A model generated the notes under the pieces. It saw only the letters and a list, made by a program, of their open reading frames with translations, was not told the origin of the DNA and did not search any database. A program made the position numbers and the translations under genes. A DNA stretch of 64,000 nucleotides from Helicoverpa zea (Eukaryota > Arthropoda > Insecta > Lepidoptera > Noctuidae). Positions 48,998 through 62,212 of this stretch are shown here, one piece after another (within the stretch, counting starts at the first letter, position 1; each line of letters opens with the position of its first letter). The stretch spans positions 2,600,120 through 2,664,119 of the forward strand of contig NC_061455.1 in the NCBI RefSeq assembly GCF_022581195.2, given 5' to 3'.

Positions 48998-49415
48998 TAT
49001 AGTCTGTTTTTTAATCTCGTAGACTAAATTGACACTTGCAAAATGTCAAACTTACAAATAATGTTGCTAGCTTTTTTTGTGCAGTGTTGTACTTACGGCA
49101 CCGGTTTGTTGAATCGTAACTTTTTATCTATAATAGACGAATTTAATATTCATTCAAAGTTTTATATTTACAATTCACGTACGTACACACGGCTGCACGA
49201 CGTGCTACAAACTGCCAGGTATATCTGACCACGCAACGCCATGCGTAATCATCAAGAATAAGCCCATTATTTCAGGATGACTTATTGTAAAAAAACGATA
49301 CTTGATTTTATTAACGCTAAGTATCGGTCGTGCCACATCACTATTTAAGAATTTGCAATGAACTGACCACACTCGTAATGTCAGTTTAGTCTACGAGATT
49401 AAAAAACAGACTATA
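48998..49415. mobile_element. 418-bp MITE with 36-bp TIRs
   Basis: The terminal inverted repeats (48998-49033 and 49380-49415) begin tatagtctgttttttaatct and differ at one base. A TA duplication is possible. A 61-codon ORF inside (49043-49228) is not recognisable. This was the only copy seen in the window. Confidence 0.88.
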
Positions 49416-52400
49416 CGTTCTAACGTTTGTAACAATGTCACGCACATAAGCACGTGCTCGATGCACGACATTCAGTACTGACAGCACCGGTAGCGCCGGT
49501 AAAAGTTCGACTATGCACATGCGTGTGTGAGTGACTTTTTTAAGAACGTTAGTAGGTACTTCGACAACTGTACATCTCTATTCTGTGCTCTAGGTATACA
49601 TTTTATAAGTATTGTATGAAGGGTGAGAATTGCTCCACATTCTTTATAATACAGCATTCTCGGTTCAAGATGTAAATGAGAGGGGTTTTTTGTGAGTCGA
49701 AAACGGAACTTTTGAGGTGGGGTTCAAAGCGTTAAGGACTCGTTTCAATGCCGTCAAGTGCCGTCGAAAGGAGGTTGACAGTTTTATTTTTTGAGGGCTT
49801 TTCATGCGTTGCTTTGGTGTTAGTTGTGTGTGAAGGTTTATTCTGTTTTTGTTCGTGCAAATGATTTTATATTTGACTTGGGGTGGAGTGACATCATAAT
49901 TTCGTAAAAAAAAACAAGGTTACCACATTATGTAACCTCTAAAAGTCATACAGCAAAACCCTTCACTAATAACAAAATACGATTTTCCGGATTCCAATAA
50001 AGATACCAACAAAATTCCAAAAAGAAACCCAAAATGTGACCAAAATAAAGTTGTATCCAACATAAAGTAACGGTACTATATTTATACTGGATATTATATA
50101 AACATAATCAACTTGGGGTCCTTAATAAACATATCAAGACTCGGACGGGCACACAAGACCCTAGTGAGGTCACCCGGGCCCGCCCTACAGATATTATCGT
50201 GAAAGACAGTCGGGAGAAGGTCGGTCTAAGGTATAGGTTACACTGACTGTAATTGGAAGGTAGCGGACCTTTTTCCTAGTTGAGGTCGCGAAGGGAAGGT
50301 AATGAATTTCACCTGTGTGGTGTTGTTATAAGTACCCTCTAACACTACAGATTATAATGAAAGATTGCCTAAACGAAGGCTTTCCAGGATTTCACAAACA
50401 ATTGAAAATTCTCAATTGTTATATCGTAGTGTTTTATTAAAAGACAACCTGCTAAGGACACACCATTTGAATAGATTTTGAAAATTTAATTTCCTCTAAA
50501 TAAGGCCAACCTCGATGTACTTGAACAATATTGCAGAATCACTACCTCTTCTACAAAGTTTAATAAAAACAAAGAACCGAATACAGCCAATAGACACAAA
50601 ACACACAAGAAAACAATTAACTCTCAAACCTTATACGCAATAACGCTGAAACAGATTTTCATGATATTAATATTATATTATTATGTTACGCGTTTCACAC
50701 ACGGGCAACGAGCCCGTTGTAATGTGAAGAGATAAGCGAGCCCTTTATTATATTTCCAAAATGCTTCGACGATACCGGAATGTATGCTGATTGTGTGAAA
50801 GCAAGAATTAAGTAATCTAAGTGAAAATGCGGGCTGTATTTATGGGGTATTATGTTACAGTACCTGCTCTTTGAAGCGTGAAGTGATGATAGAAAGCTTA
50901 TTTTGATAAAATAATATACCCATTGAGAGTGGTTATGGTTCAAAGTCAGAACTGTATGATGCAAATTTTTTTGGGAATTTGAAACGATTAATTTCCACAG
51001 CTGCATGCAATGCCAAATTATCCAAACGTATGCCTACGCCCTCATTACCTCTCTTAATGAGCTGTCCATTTCATGCCGCAATATCCGCTGCTCTCGGTCC
51101 AATGAGTGCTCACCCTAACCGGGTAGGGGGGTATTATGAAATATGACGGAGCCCCGTCGACCCGATACTTGGATTAAGGGCCCCGTGCTAATCTCTCGCT
51201 GACTCCAACAAAATTGCTCATATCGTTCGACAATGGAGTCAGTAATTCGTACGCACCTGTTTCTCGGAACTAAATTAAAAAAGTTTCGTGAGCCATCAAT
51301 CGGATTTGTGATTAGGAAGTTTTTTTCCCCAACGTAATTGCGTGGACTTGGTGTGAAGTTTAGATTTTATTTGTTTGGTGTCTTAATGCCGTTCTTTTTG
51401 TGGGGTGAGCACGGATGTAATTTCCTGGGGTTCGAATTTCATTAATTTCTGAAAAGAATGATTGTTTTATTGAAACTGTGACACATTTTTATCGCAAGCC
51501 TTGTTCATCTCTTTCAATAAAATAAAGTTCTTTTCTAAGCAGACTCAGCCCTCACTCTCAACATTTTTTCGACAATTATTTTGTCGACACGACGACATCA
51601 TTATTGCTGGCACGGTTATATTTGAATTGTCTCGCTCAAGTGGGGTAGATTCAGAAAATGTTAATACCCTATGCCCTATAGATTGAATTCTTCGTAAAAA
51701 TGGATGAAAGAATGCTGAGTGATGTCTTGGCTGGACTCACAAACGAGGGACAGGATGGACGAAAACTCAGTACCAAGCAGTGATCATGACATATTTTCTG
51801 AGTGACCTACATTATTCTTTTTTACGTCTAGCTTTAGCCTATTTGAAGGTTCTTCAGAAATTCTCTTTCTGAAATCTTAGGAGAAAAAATATATATGTGA
51901 AAGCGAGAAATGCTAACGAATTCTTTGTAAGAAGATATATCTTCGCTTTCACCATTCCAGTCTCTAACAATAAAACGCAAGGTATCCAATATAATCCCGG
52001 CGACTTTTTCTTTGTCGTTGACAATATTATTGTAAGACTCAAAGATATCTGAATCCTCCGTGCGAAGAGCAAACTCGTAAAATTTAACACCGCCCAACGC
52101 GATCTCTTTGACACTTGCTCAAGTTCTGACAATTATCGTCGGCCCAACGATCTCTTCGGGATAAATTAATTTAAGAAATTGGATATCACAGATAATTGGT
52201 TCTGGTGTTATAAACGTATATACAATGGTGCTTCTACATCGGATTTCTTTGGGAGAAAATTAGATATTTTATATTTCCTCCGCCTCGCTTATTTTTCTCC
52301 TGATTAAATTTCCGTTGTTACGATGTTGCTTTCGCTTCGACTGTATTAGGCCTTTTGTTTCCTGTTACTGCTATAATGTAATATACAGGGTGGTTTATTT

Positions 52401-55080
52401 CGATCGTGGTTTTAATCAGTTAGGATATTAGACCTTTTTTTCTACATACAGGCTGTGTTATATTAATAAGACTGATGCGATCGAAATCTCAAACTACACT
52501 AGTTACTATTCACGTAACATCCACTTTAACCAACCCAATAACACCGTTTGTTTCCACACGAAAGGCACACTCAACCCTCTTAACATCTCCGCTTACAATC
52601 TCCAAATCTAATAGCATTTCAGGGAAGCAATCGTTACTATTCGAGTCTTCGAGTAACAGGGCGTCATTCGATCCCGGGATCGACTAACGGCAAATTGCTT
52701 AATCGGCATCACTATGACCGTCCTGTGGCCACGTGAGGCGAGTACTAATCGCCTTATTGAGTTACACTACACCTATGCGATTACTTATGTAATTACCAGG
52801 ACCTTAGGACCGCGAAGTGGTTCTTGTGTGGCGTCGACGATGCGGGTAAGCCGTGTTTGGTTCACGTGGTATTTAAGTGTTGGACGTGATGTGATTTGAA
52901 CATTCTGGGGTCTGGTGGGATGAAATTTTAGATTGGTTATCTTACTCTATGCTTGGAATGCAGTGCAAGCTTACGAAGCTTACGAAGAAGGCTATCATTT
53001 GCAAGGCATTCCAGGTCTTGGTTTATATATATCAAAAACAAATCAATACATTTTCGTCTTCCCGAATACCATATTTGAATTATAAAATGATATTCCTGTT
53101 GCTTTCAATACGTTCACATTCATCTTTATTATAAACAGCTCAATACAATAACATTCGTTTATCCCAAATACATATAATCATGATACACCTTGGAAGTGGT
53201 CCAAAATGTTAAAACATCGCTTAACTAAACCACTCTATCTTCGACGTCTCGGGAAGCATGGTCCCTGACCGGTCATTAGAAACAATTCTAGCGCTTAATC
53301 GCTTTCATGTCACTGCTGCAGCGCTGCAAAGATTTAGGGGGACAATATCAGGGAGTATTTTGTTCTTTAAATACTCTAGTCTGTAGGGACTTGCGATAGT
53401 GCAGCTAAATTGACCATAAATACAATTTATACAAATTGGTCCCAAAAAAATTATGAAAGTTAGCAGTTTATTTTGTTGGTCAGCATTAGAGAGTAGCAGA
53501 ATTCATGATAATAGAAGCAACATTTTTGAAATCACTTCTCTAGTCGGGACAAGTATTGTGATCGATTCCAGTCAGTTTCAATTATTTTCCCGTTGTACCT
53601 ATGTGCTTTTGCCAAATGGTGACGATCTATCAGAAGTTTGGTTTTCCGATTCAGTCTCTAAAACTTTTACTCAAAATTCACAAGAAATTTTATTTCACTT
53701 AACGCTAACAGTTTCCTACACACAAACAAACATTCTCTTTGCAAGTCAAAGTTTTCTCTGTAGCTTTCATGCATGTAGGTACACTGAAAATATCATGGTC
53801 CTGTTGCCTATAGGTACAGCTTTGTACGTCAATACGTTCAAAGCAACCTTTGAGCCGTTGGCTAATCATGTGCGCTAGGACCCACATGCTACGTTACACT
53901 GAATGGAAGCTGACCGGTGCATTATCGATGCGGAGCTATGTATAAATACGGAGGTATCTATGTATGTATTTATATGTATACATGTTGGAAATACACGTAC
54001 CCCATAGATCGCTAAGTTGGATCTCAATACATTCAGCTGATGAAAGTCAAAAAGAGTTACTATGTTTTCACCGTTGTAGGTGAATAATTATCCTGAAGAG
54101 AGCGAATGTTGTGTCCAGTTTTTTTTATTCGTTTTTCTGCAAGAATAGTTCCACCCTTATTGTGTAGATACATCCACATTATATGGAGTATGTGCAGGTA
54201 TATAGGGATCTATTTCAAGTACCCATCCAACCGAATATAAACCGACCTCAACAATCTACTACCCTATACCCCTCTTTAAATACCACAACAAAGCCGAAAT
54301 TAATAAAACCCAGAACACACGATAAACTAAACATCAAAACATAAACTATGTTTGTGCGGAACCCTGAAAGGCAGCTCCTACACTAATGGAGCCGGTCAAT
54401 TACTTAAGACGGGGGAAACCGGATCATAAATCCGGGCTATCGATCAAAGTTCGGTCCGTGTCCGGCCCGGTCAAACACGTCCGGTAGGTATTGTGAGTAT
54501 ACGGTGGTTGAGAAAAGAAATTATCAGAATGCTCAATTGTAACAAATTCTTTAGAACTATCTTTGAAATGCCTTATGTCGTAGACTGCCAAAGTTCGAAC
54601 ATTTTTGCACCCAAAAAATTAAACAAATCGAGAAAAAGGTAGCGTTTTTTTATCTTGCAGTTAAGGGTAAATATGTATTCGATGGCTAAAGAGAGGTATC
54701 AAATTTTGGACCATCACACATAACTTTTAAATTAAGTCTAATTGGACCTTCTGATACTTACTTGTGTTCTGTACATGTGTTCTGCGGTTGATTGATTTGT
54801 TAAGTAAAAGGTTATTTGTAGGTCAGCGCGGGGCGCTGTGATATCGCTTTATCATGAACGAAAATCAAGGAAAATACGAATAAGCAATAAATAGGTAGGT
54901 ATAGCTGGCTTGATTGTACAAAAAATCTGGTTCATTACACAGCATAAATTGCTGCCTAATTTATTAGTAGTAATGTAAAAGTTATTCTTTACTTACCTAT
55001 GTAGGTTTTTTCCAGAAACATTTCTGTACCTATTGGACAAATATATTCCTTTTTTGTGTGTCTATGATATTTGAGTCTAT
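49416..55080. other. Intron stretch without recognised genes
   Basis: AT-rich with GC-rich patches near 50150-50185, 51110-51190 and 54395-54490. The 141-codon + frame at 53453-53878 has no recognisable domain and a length expected about once by chance in a window this size. Confidence 0.5.
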
Positions 55081-55098
55081 ACATGTTATAAATTGTAA

Positions 55099-55266
55099 CC
55101 AAGTCTAACCAAGGGCCAGTCTAACCAAGGGGTATTGGGTTGCCCGGGTAACTGGGTTGAGGAGGTCAGATAGGCGGTCGCTTCTTGTAAAGCACTGGTA
55201 CTCAGCTGAATCCGGTTAGACTGGAAGCCGACCCCAACATAGTTTGGGAAAAAGGCTCGGAGGATG
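55099..55266 (+). mobile_element. 5'-truncated HaSE1-like SINE
   Basis: This starts inside the body at ccaagtctaacc and runs through the full tail. The 18-bp target duplication (55081-55098 and 55267-55284, one mismatch) shows a true 5'-truncated insertion. Confidence 0.9.
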
Positions 55267-56924
55267 ACATTTTATAAATTGTAATATGCTCTTACGGCAT
55301 ACAACACATTTTGTCTATAATATCACCCTAACATTTCCTTGACCACAATAGCGATTATAATGAACATAACTATCCCATTTTCCGATGCGAAATTAATATC
55401 AGAAATTCTTCGAATGCCGTACCTTTTCTGACCGTTGTGTCGGCCACATCTGGCGGTCTCAGACCGACTATGCCAAAAATGTTGCCCAAGACATTGCTGA
55501 TACGAAACTTAGGGCAAGGGTGGGGGAAAACCATATATGATGTACGTACTTTGTAGGTATATTAGAGGTTGTTACGATATAAGAATATTATGTAAGTGCC
55601 TATACATATAAAAGATTTTTTTTGAAGTTCAAAAGAACATTTTTGGTGTACTGTAGGTATTTGATCGCAGTGAATTCCCCTGTCACTGAAAAATATTTTT
55701 CTCCGAAACACAAAAGTGTTCATACATCCAGTTTTATGTCTTTCAAAGGTTCCTCTAACTCAGCTTTATGTGTAGTCCACAAATTGGTTACATCAAAGTT
55801 CGCTACTACCATTTTATTGGCCGCTAACTACGCTTTTACTACCGTGTAACAAACCACATAAACACTAGATTTACTGCTCCAACTATTCATCTGAAACCTT
55901 CCAATATAATCACGACCAAAGTATTGATAACAGCAAGATTAAACGCAGGTACAGTCAGATTACAATAATAATTTACGATTTCGTACCTCAGATAGTGAGG
56001 GGCAATAAATTATTCGGCTGTGTAAAGTTGGTACTCCCGACTATTATTTATTTAAGGTCGTACTGCGGATAGTTTTAGCCAAGTTTCGTCACTTCCGCTC
56101 AGTTGGGAGGCAGTTGTAATTTTGTTGTTGCGACTCTTACTTCTTATTTAGTTGGGAGTTGCGGATAAACTGCGCTGTGAATACGATTGACTTGGTGGCG
56201 GACTTGTTTTGTGAGAGTATTCTGAAGAAAGAAAGTTTTTTGTTTGTTGCTCGATAAACTTTAGGATTTTTTTCTACGTAGTTCTTTGTGTTATTGGAGA
56301 AATAAAATCGTAGATTTGAGCACCCTATTGATATAAAAGAGCAATTTATATTTTGATAGATTTTTTTTGTAATTTAATTCGTGTACCAGTTTCGTTTTAC
56401 TAAGGGAACTTCCCGTTACAACCAAGATGGAAAATTGCTATACACCTTAAAGCCTTACAATAATAAAACTAAAACAGTACACACCCAACGCAACAGGGGT
56501 TTCAAAATGACAAAACAACACCCTCCCGACGAAATAACAAAGAAACAAAATACTATACAAATATTTTCGTTCCTCCTATCTCAAGTTGGCAGCCCTCACC
56601 TGGCGTTCCGATCAAAACGCGAGCGATTCGAGAATCAATCGAGAGAGAAAAAACCTCTCTCGATAATATAATGGAATCGAATTATCACTGAGATGAAGAC
56701 GACACGGCCATAGGGCTGTCTAAACAGACGTATCCCACTGTTCTATTTTTCTTCCATTCCGTTTCGGATTAGCGGGATATTTTTTCAACTGAGGATATGA
56801 GTTTGGGACGGTACTTACCGACACTTTAGTTCCTTATTTGTAGGGGGTATTATGTTAATTTAGTTATATGAATTATCACACATACTAATATAATGAAGAC
56901 CATTTTTTTATAAGCTTTGAGTCA

Positions 56925-57056
56925 AGTGAACCTATTCGAAAAATTCTTGCACTGTTACAAAGCTACATTATTTGCGAGTAACATAAGCTATATTTTATCC
57001 CAGTACGGGTAGTAGTTCTCACGGAAGGCGGGTGGAATCGCGGGAAAACGTCAAGT
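56925..57056 (+). mobile_element. Degraded Helitron-like fragment
   Basis: ttcgaaaaattcttgcactgtta, agttctcac and cgcgggaaaacgtcaag align loosely to the repeats at 19290 and 59112. Ends are unclear. Confidence 0.3.
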
Positions 57057-57849
57057 CTAAATTATAATATAGTTACATCACTATAAATATAGACTTTACA
57101 AGTGAATAAGTCTAAAAATACTCGAACATTAAAGTACCATTCACATAGTTGCAACCCTACAAAAAAGAGGGGGGTAAGAGTAGACAGGATGAAAGTCTGT
57201 AATTCCATTGTGCTCGATAACAATCGCGAGTATCGAATTGTGTGTTTGTTCATCCCTTCCCGGGTGTAACAAAGATTGTTATGGAACTTTTCTGTTAGCA
57301 ACAGGTTCTATTGATGATGTTATTAATTCTTATTGAGTGTTATCTTGATCTGTTTGTTGGCTGAGCGCCGGCGACAGATGGGCGACTGTCCTGTCTGAGG
57401 AATGGGACTGTGTTTGTAGACGATGAATATGGTGGAAAACTTAATGTTAGATTGATTGTTAGAGACAGAATATTTGAAAATATGCTTGTTAAAAAAATCA
57501 TTATAGTGTGTTAAATGTAAAAAGAAAAATATCGAGCGTTTTAATGGGTACTTAAAAATCATGTTTTACTTAAATTGCAAAACGTTTGCACAGTATAAAT
57601 TCATACTTACACAATAAGTTATTTAAGTTTATAGTTCGTTTAAATCCGCATTTAAAGGTATTAATATTTGCACGCAACATTTAATTGGATAACAGAAAAT
57701 TTTCGAATGGGAAATCATTGTGGTAATACGATTACATTTTGAATTATATGACAATAATATAGCAGCTTCAATTGTATCATAAAATGTATATTTTTCGTTT
57801 ACCATATCATTTCCCATTTAGGTACAGGCTGAGCGTATAATTTTATTTA

Positions 57850-57980
57850 GTTATCATCATTATCATTTGCCTAGCCTTCTCCCAACTATGTTGGCTCCCA
57901 ACTATGTTGAGTACCAATGTTTTACAAGGAGTCACTGCCTATCTGATCTTCTCAATCCAGTACTCGGGCAACCCGGACAA
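57850..57980 (-). mobile_element. SINE 3' fragment, antisense, beside the 83-nt exon
   Basis: Complement of the SINE body and tail, diverged, with a small internal tandem duplication (cccaactatgttgg twice). It lies about 160 bp from the donor of the 83-nt CELF exon, in the sense orientation of the gene. Confidence 0.8.
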
Positions 57981-58137
57981 ATTTTTTAGATACGACCAGA
58001 TTATCATTTTTGTTTTAACGAAGTATATAAATAATCTAATATGCGAAAAAAACATAGGCGAAAAAAAATTATGCGCAAAGCCGCAACAGTCGAACATATA
58101 AATTAAGGTAAAAAAAGAACATATAAAACGCACTTAC

Positions 58138-58220
58138 CCCGCTCAATGTTTTGATATTGTGCAAAGCGTCTTGGGCTTTCAACGCCGCTTTGCGAGTGAA
58201 AAACGTCACAAAACAGCACC
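58138..58220 (-). CDS. bru (CELF1/2 class): Bruno/CELF RNA-binding protein, 83-nt internal exon (end of RRM1)
   Basis: This internal exon encodes the second half of the first RNA-recognition motif of a Bruno/CELF protein. These proteins bind UGU/GU-rich RNA and control splicing and translation. Read on the minus strand it is preceded by a good acceptor (cttctgttacag) and followed by a consensus donor (gtaagtgcg). It opens with two bases of a Gly codon and then reads CCFVTFFTRKAALKAQDALH and NIKTLSG, ending in phase 0. CCFVTF is the core of RNP1; the preceding Lys-Gly would come from the upstream exon. The length of 83 nt equals, as I recall, the matching vertebrate CELF1/2 exon. The SGMHHPIQMK junction with the 49-nt exon separates it from the bruno-3/CELF3-6 class. 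No upstream RRM1 exon was found to the right, so it probably lies beyond the window. Arrest/bru-1 versus bru-2 cannot be decided from two exons. Confidence 0.93.
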
Positions 58221-59111
58221 CTGTAACAGAAGCGCACACGTACATAACATGACATACACATCACATACAGGGGGTTGCCTACGACACGACTTACTTCATA
58301 CAAACTATGCATAGCTAACCAAATAATTTTTTCATCGTTATTTTTAATTATGATAGTTTTTATTCAGAAATTAAACTGTCAAAACTCTTTGCATGAAAAA
58401 GTTAGTTTTAATTAGTTACCAGTAACTTTTAAAACACTTTTATTTTTCTTATAATATTGATTAATAAAAAAACCTAATTGACGGTTTTTGTGAATATCTC
58501 AATAGCTGTTGTGAAAATTATTTTTTGTGAAAAAGACATTAAATTATGAAAAATCTAATCACTGTTTTTTTTTGTGTCTTTACACGTCGTGGTCGCCAAT
58601 AAACTTAACTTATGTAACTGTATAAGGTACAGTAATTTATTTGTATAAAGTAAGGCGTGAAACATACACAATTTTTATCATTAAAGCTTCTAAAAACGGA
58701 CAGAAATCACTCATCGCAAGCTTTACAAACAAAATCTAGATTATTGTACAATTTTTACAACGAGTATATGTATTCACAGCACATTTATACATTTTATTTG
58801 TTGATTTAATATAATGTAGTTTACTGAAAAATAATGAAACTGGAGTAGGATTTTCACAGAGATCATTCGGCTAAGGGCGCTGACCTTTGTTAATACGCTA
58901 AGCGAGCCTTTTAAATTAATACTAGACGATAATAAAGCTCGTATTTTCAGCTTAGACTTATATCACAAGTTCATTATTCCTAACGTTAACTCTTTGTCAA
59001 GCGTGTTCGTAAATAACATACTGTAAAAACCTGATAAAAGCAAAACTTTTAAATTGTATCATTCATATCATCTTCTACGTAAATTCCCTAAAAACCTACG
59101 AAAATCTCTAC

Positions 59112-59303
59112 CAATATTATAAGGTTGAAGAGTTTTTTTGTTTGTTAGCTTGAAGGCTCAGAATCTCAGGAACTACTGGTCCAATTTGAACAATTATTTC
59201 AGTGTTAGTTATCCCATTTATCGAAAAAGGCTATGTGGGCTACTTTTTAAATATCTGGATTTACGCAGAAGTTCCCACATGATGCATGTGAAACCGCCGT
59301 AGC
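59112..59303 (+). mobile_element. Helitron-like repeat ending GCTAGT
   Basis: It includes atctcaggaactactggtcc and ends cgtagctagt, matching a widespread lepidopteran repeat as I remember it. Diverged and noncoding. Confidence 0.5.
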
Positions 59304-60212
59304 TAGTAATATATAAAAAGAACCATTAAAAATTCAAATACGAGCTACGTACTTCACCTACACGTAACGAGAACATATATTTGCTGCACAATTCCGCTGC
59401 ATTGTGATCGACAGGCCATTTACAGTCTAACACGAGGTTAGCGTGCCTTCAGTAACGAGTTCTGGTTATAACCAGTTAATTGTGACACGAACACTATTTA
59501 CATATTAAGAGCAAAAACCGTTATTGTTCTGTATGTACTCAAAATCGCTGCGAAAGAGAAGTGTGCTATAATTGGAAGGTTCGAGAGTTTGATGTTGTAA
59601 ACAACGGTTTTTACTGATTCAAATAATTAAATGTGCTTTCGAAAGGCATACATGTGGAAATTGGAAAACCTCGTGAAATGTACACAATGCGTTCGGTTAT
59701 GCATATAAAAGAAAATACCGGGAAAGGTAATTTTATTAGACTTTAATAAGCCTCAGTTAAACCAAGTTTCATAACCTTTGACAGGGCTATGAACAGTTAC
59801 CTTACATAGAGGTAATATCTTTATTGCGAGCTTTTCTTTAAAAAATATCGTACAAATTAACTTCGAAGCAAAATATAAAACGCCAAAAAGAATTCACAAC
59901 TGAAAACAATGTACAATGAAACATTAATTACGTGACAACGTCGACAAGAGAAGAAACATAGAAAAACAATAAAAAAACAGCATTTTTTAACAACCGACGT
60001 TGTTTCAATGCAAACCTTGTCCAACGTACTGACAAAAGGAGGTAAGTACTACTGAAAAAGGGGGGTTTTCCACACAAAAGACTTTAATAATAGGACAAAC
60101 AAAAATGTCAACATGTATTATAACGTGCACGGAACCTGACCCTATTGTTGTCTCGCAAAACAATGATACGTGAAAACAGGACAACACGATTAAAATCATG
60201 GAGTACAAAATA

Positions 60213-60425
60213 ACAAAGTGACTAGCGGAGGTGCCTTAACGGAAAATCGCCTAAGAAAGTAGCGCGCTAAAATGCTGGTGTGTGGGCGACGAGGAACTTT
60301 ACTTTCTTCGCCCTAACACGCCTTCTTTGGACCCGACCATTTATTGTAACAAAAAATCGTTGACAGATGTCATAAAGAATGAAAACGCCTCGTCAGTTTA
60401 CTCGTAACTGATCATTTTGGTCATG
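60213..60425. repeat. Dispersed 215-bp block, copy B
   Basis: Homologous to 41603-41818 in the same orientation, diverged by scattered substitutions and short indels. Class unknown. Confidence 0.8.
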
Positions 60426-62212
60426 CCCATTGTACGAATTTGACCTAGAAGAAGGCGCCTGACCTACCTGCATTCATCACACATCTTTCCTTACTCCGTG
60501 ATTAAAACACATATTGGTGAGCGAATATTTTTCATCATTCATTGTTTTTATTTGCTTCACATTTGGAGGGATGAAAGGCACTTAACGTATGTAAATAATG
60601 TGATTTTATATTGTTTGAATAAATGTGATATGTGTGGGGTCATATAACTTTTTCAGGATTAATATAAGCTTAGGATGAACTTCAGAGATTGATTTTCTAT
60701 CATTTAAATTCGGGATTTTCAATTGCGCTGTGGATTGAACATTTTATTCATAAGCCTTTTTACTTGGGGCTTAGATGTCAAATAAATCTTATTTTCTACT
60801 ACAAATGAGCTTATTGCATTGCAACTCAAGATGCCATATGAAAGGGGTTGAAAAAGAAACCTATTTTTGGTTTTCACGCTATTTTAAAAAACTGAGGGAT
60901 GTTGAAGTATTATAAATAGGTTTTAATCAAATGTATTTACATAGCTGACATTCAAGAATATCATTCCTCAAGCCTGAAACTTTTGTTTTGCTAAAATTCA
61001 GCAAAGTGTCGACCAATCTCAATTTACATAATGAAGATCGACAGTTGTTAAGTTTCATAATTAAGAAAGTACAAAAGGAAAGTTTACGATTTAAAATACA
61101 GACAATTTCAGACAAAAGTTTACAATTCAAAATAGTTGATAATTTCGATGCCAGTTTTCATATTCAAATCGCTGGATAATGTATAGGTTAACATCTTATA
61201 CAATAATTTCCAGGTTTATTCATTCTTATTATTAATAAGAAAAACTTCACGCATACACACAGCGCCATCTATAAGTGGATTTAAACTAAGCATAAGTGCA
61301 CTACTCGAACTAGACACACATATGTTTTTCTTTCTTTGTAAAATTTTAAATTCGAACAAAAATACTGCAGTATTATTTAATAGATAACGTTAACTCCAAT
61401 TGCCTTCAGGGTATGGAGAGAGCAAAATTAATTGATTATTTCAGTCCACAGTTATATCTACTAACATTTGAACTTCGAGGAACAGCTTTTAATGTAAAAC
61501 ATAACTCCATCGATATTGAATAAAGATTGTTAGATTAAACTTTCCTTCCTTTGCTGCACAATTTCTAATGGCCAGTTAAAATTTCTATAAATTGCGATAA
61601 AATTGAGTATAAAGTGCCTATCTACGGTTTTCAGTTAAATTATCTGGACTAAACTCATAATTTTAAGAAATATAGATTTTTTCGACCACATGAGCAATTT
61701 TTTTTTTACTTGTCATGACTCTGAACAAATTAGGAGACACGTCTATAAGTTTTAAAATCATACATTCCTGAAAAACAAAACGCTTTTTGATACTGGTTCT
61801 TCCGAGTATTTACATAATTCTATTTTGTATCTTGGGAAGGTAGAAATAAGGTATAATTTTGTAAATACCAAAATATCAGGCTATAAAACAGTTGTTATCA
61901 ACATCTTTGCTCGCTCATGAAATAACGAATGATTTAAATAATATTTTGTAAACGAGAGGACGCTGAATATTATTGTGTCCGCGTTTGGAATTCCAAATTA
62001 TATTGTCAAGCATTATTACCATTGCAATAGGTTGGAATTTTACATTTTGTTTTGTAAATTTTGTAGAGATCGCGAGTTCTGCGACGGGAGGAGGAACATT
62101 ATTGCTGTTTGATAGTGACATTTTTGTCATGTTACAGACCCCAAATTAATTGGAAAAACGGCAGGAAGAAGACAAGTTTGTTTACAATAATTAACTGTTG
62201 AAATTTTGATAT

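Larger units (their letters stand above)
16037..58137 (-). other. 42.1-kb intron of the Bruno/CELF gene
   Basis: This is the interval between the donor after the 83-nt exon and the acceptor of the 49-nt exon. It contains the whole LTR retrotransposon, a SINE, MITEs, a foldback element, GC-rich blocks and one exon-like open frame of unknown identity (26179-26461). No other exon with a phase that fits between the two CELF exons (entry and exit in phase 0) was recognised. Repeats inside it are listed separately. Confidence 0.85.

Noticed and set aside
51834..52132. Two overlapping minus-strand ORFs of 87 and 92 codons
   Set aside because: They overlap in different frames with no recognisable protein; chance is the simplest explanation.
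53453..53878. 141-codon + strand ORF, the longest outside the retrotransposon
   Set aside because: No domain, no signal or membrane pattern, no splice context, and a length expected about once by chance in 64 kb of six-frame AT-rich DNA.
58103..58312. 69-codon minus ORF overlapping the 83-nt CELF exon
   Set aside because: It is a frame shadow; the CELF reading uses a different frame with proper splice sites.
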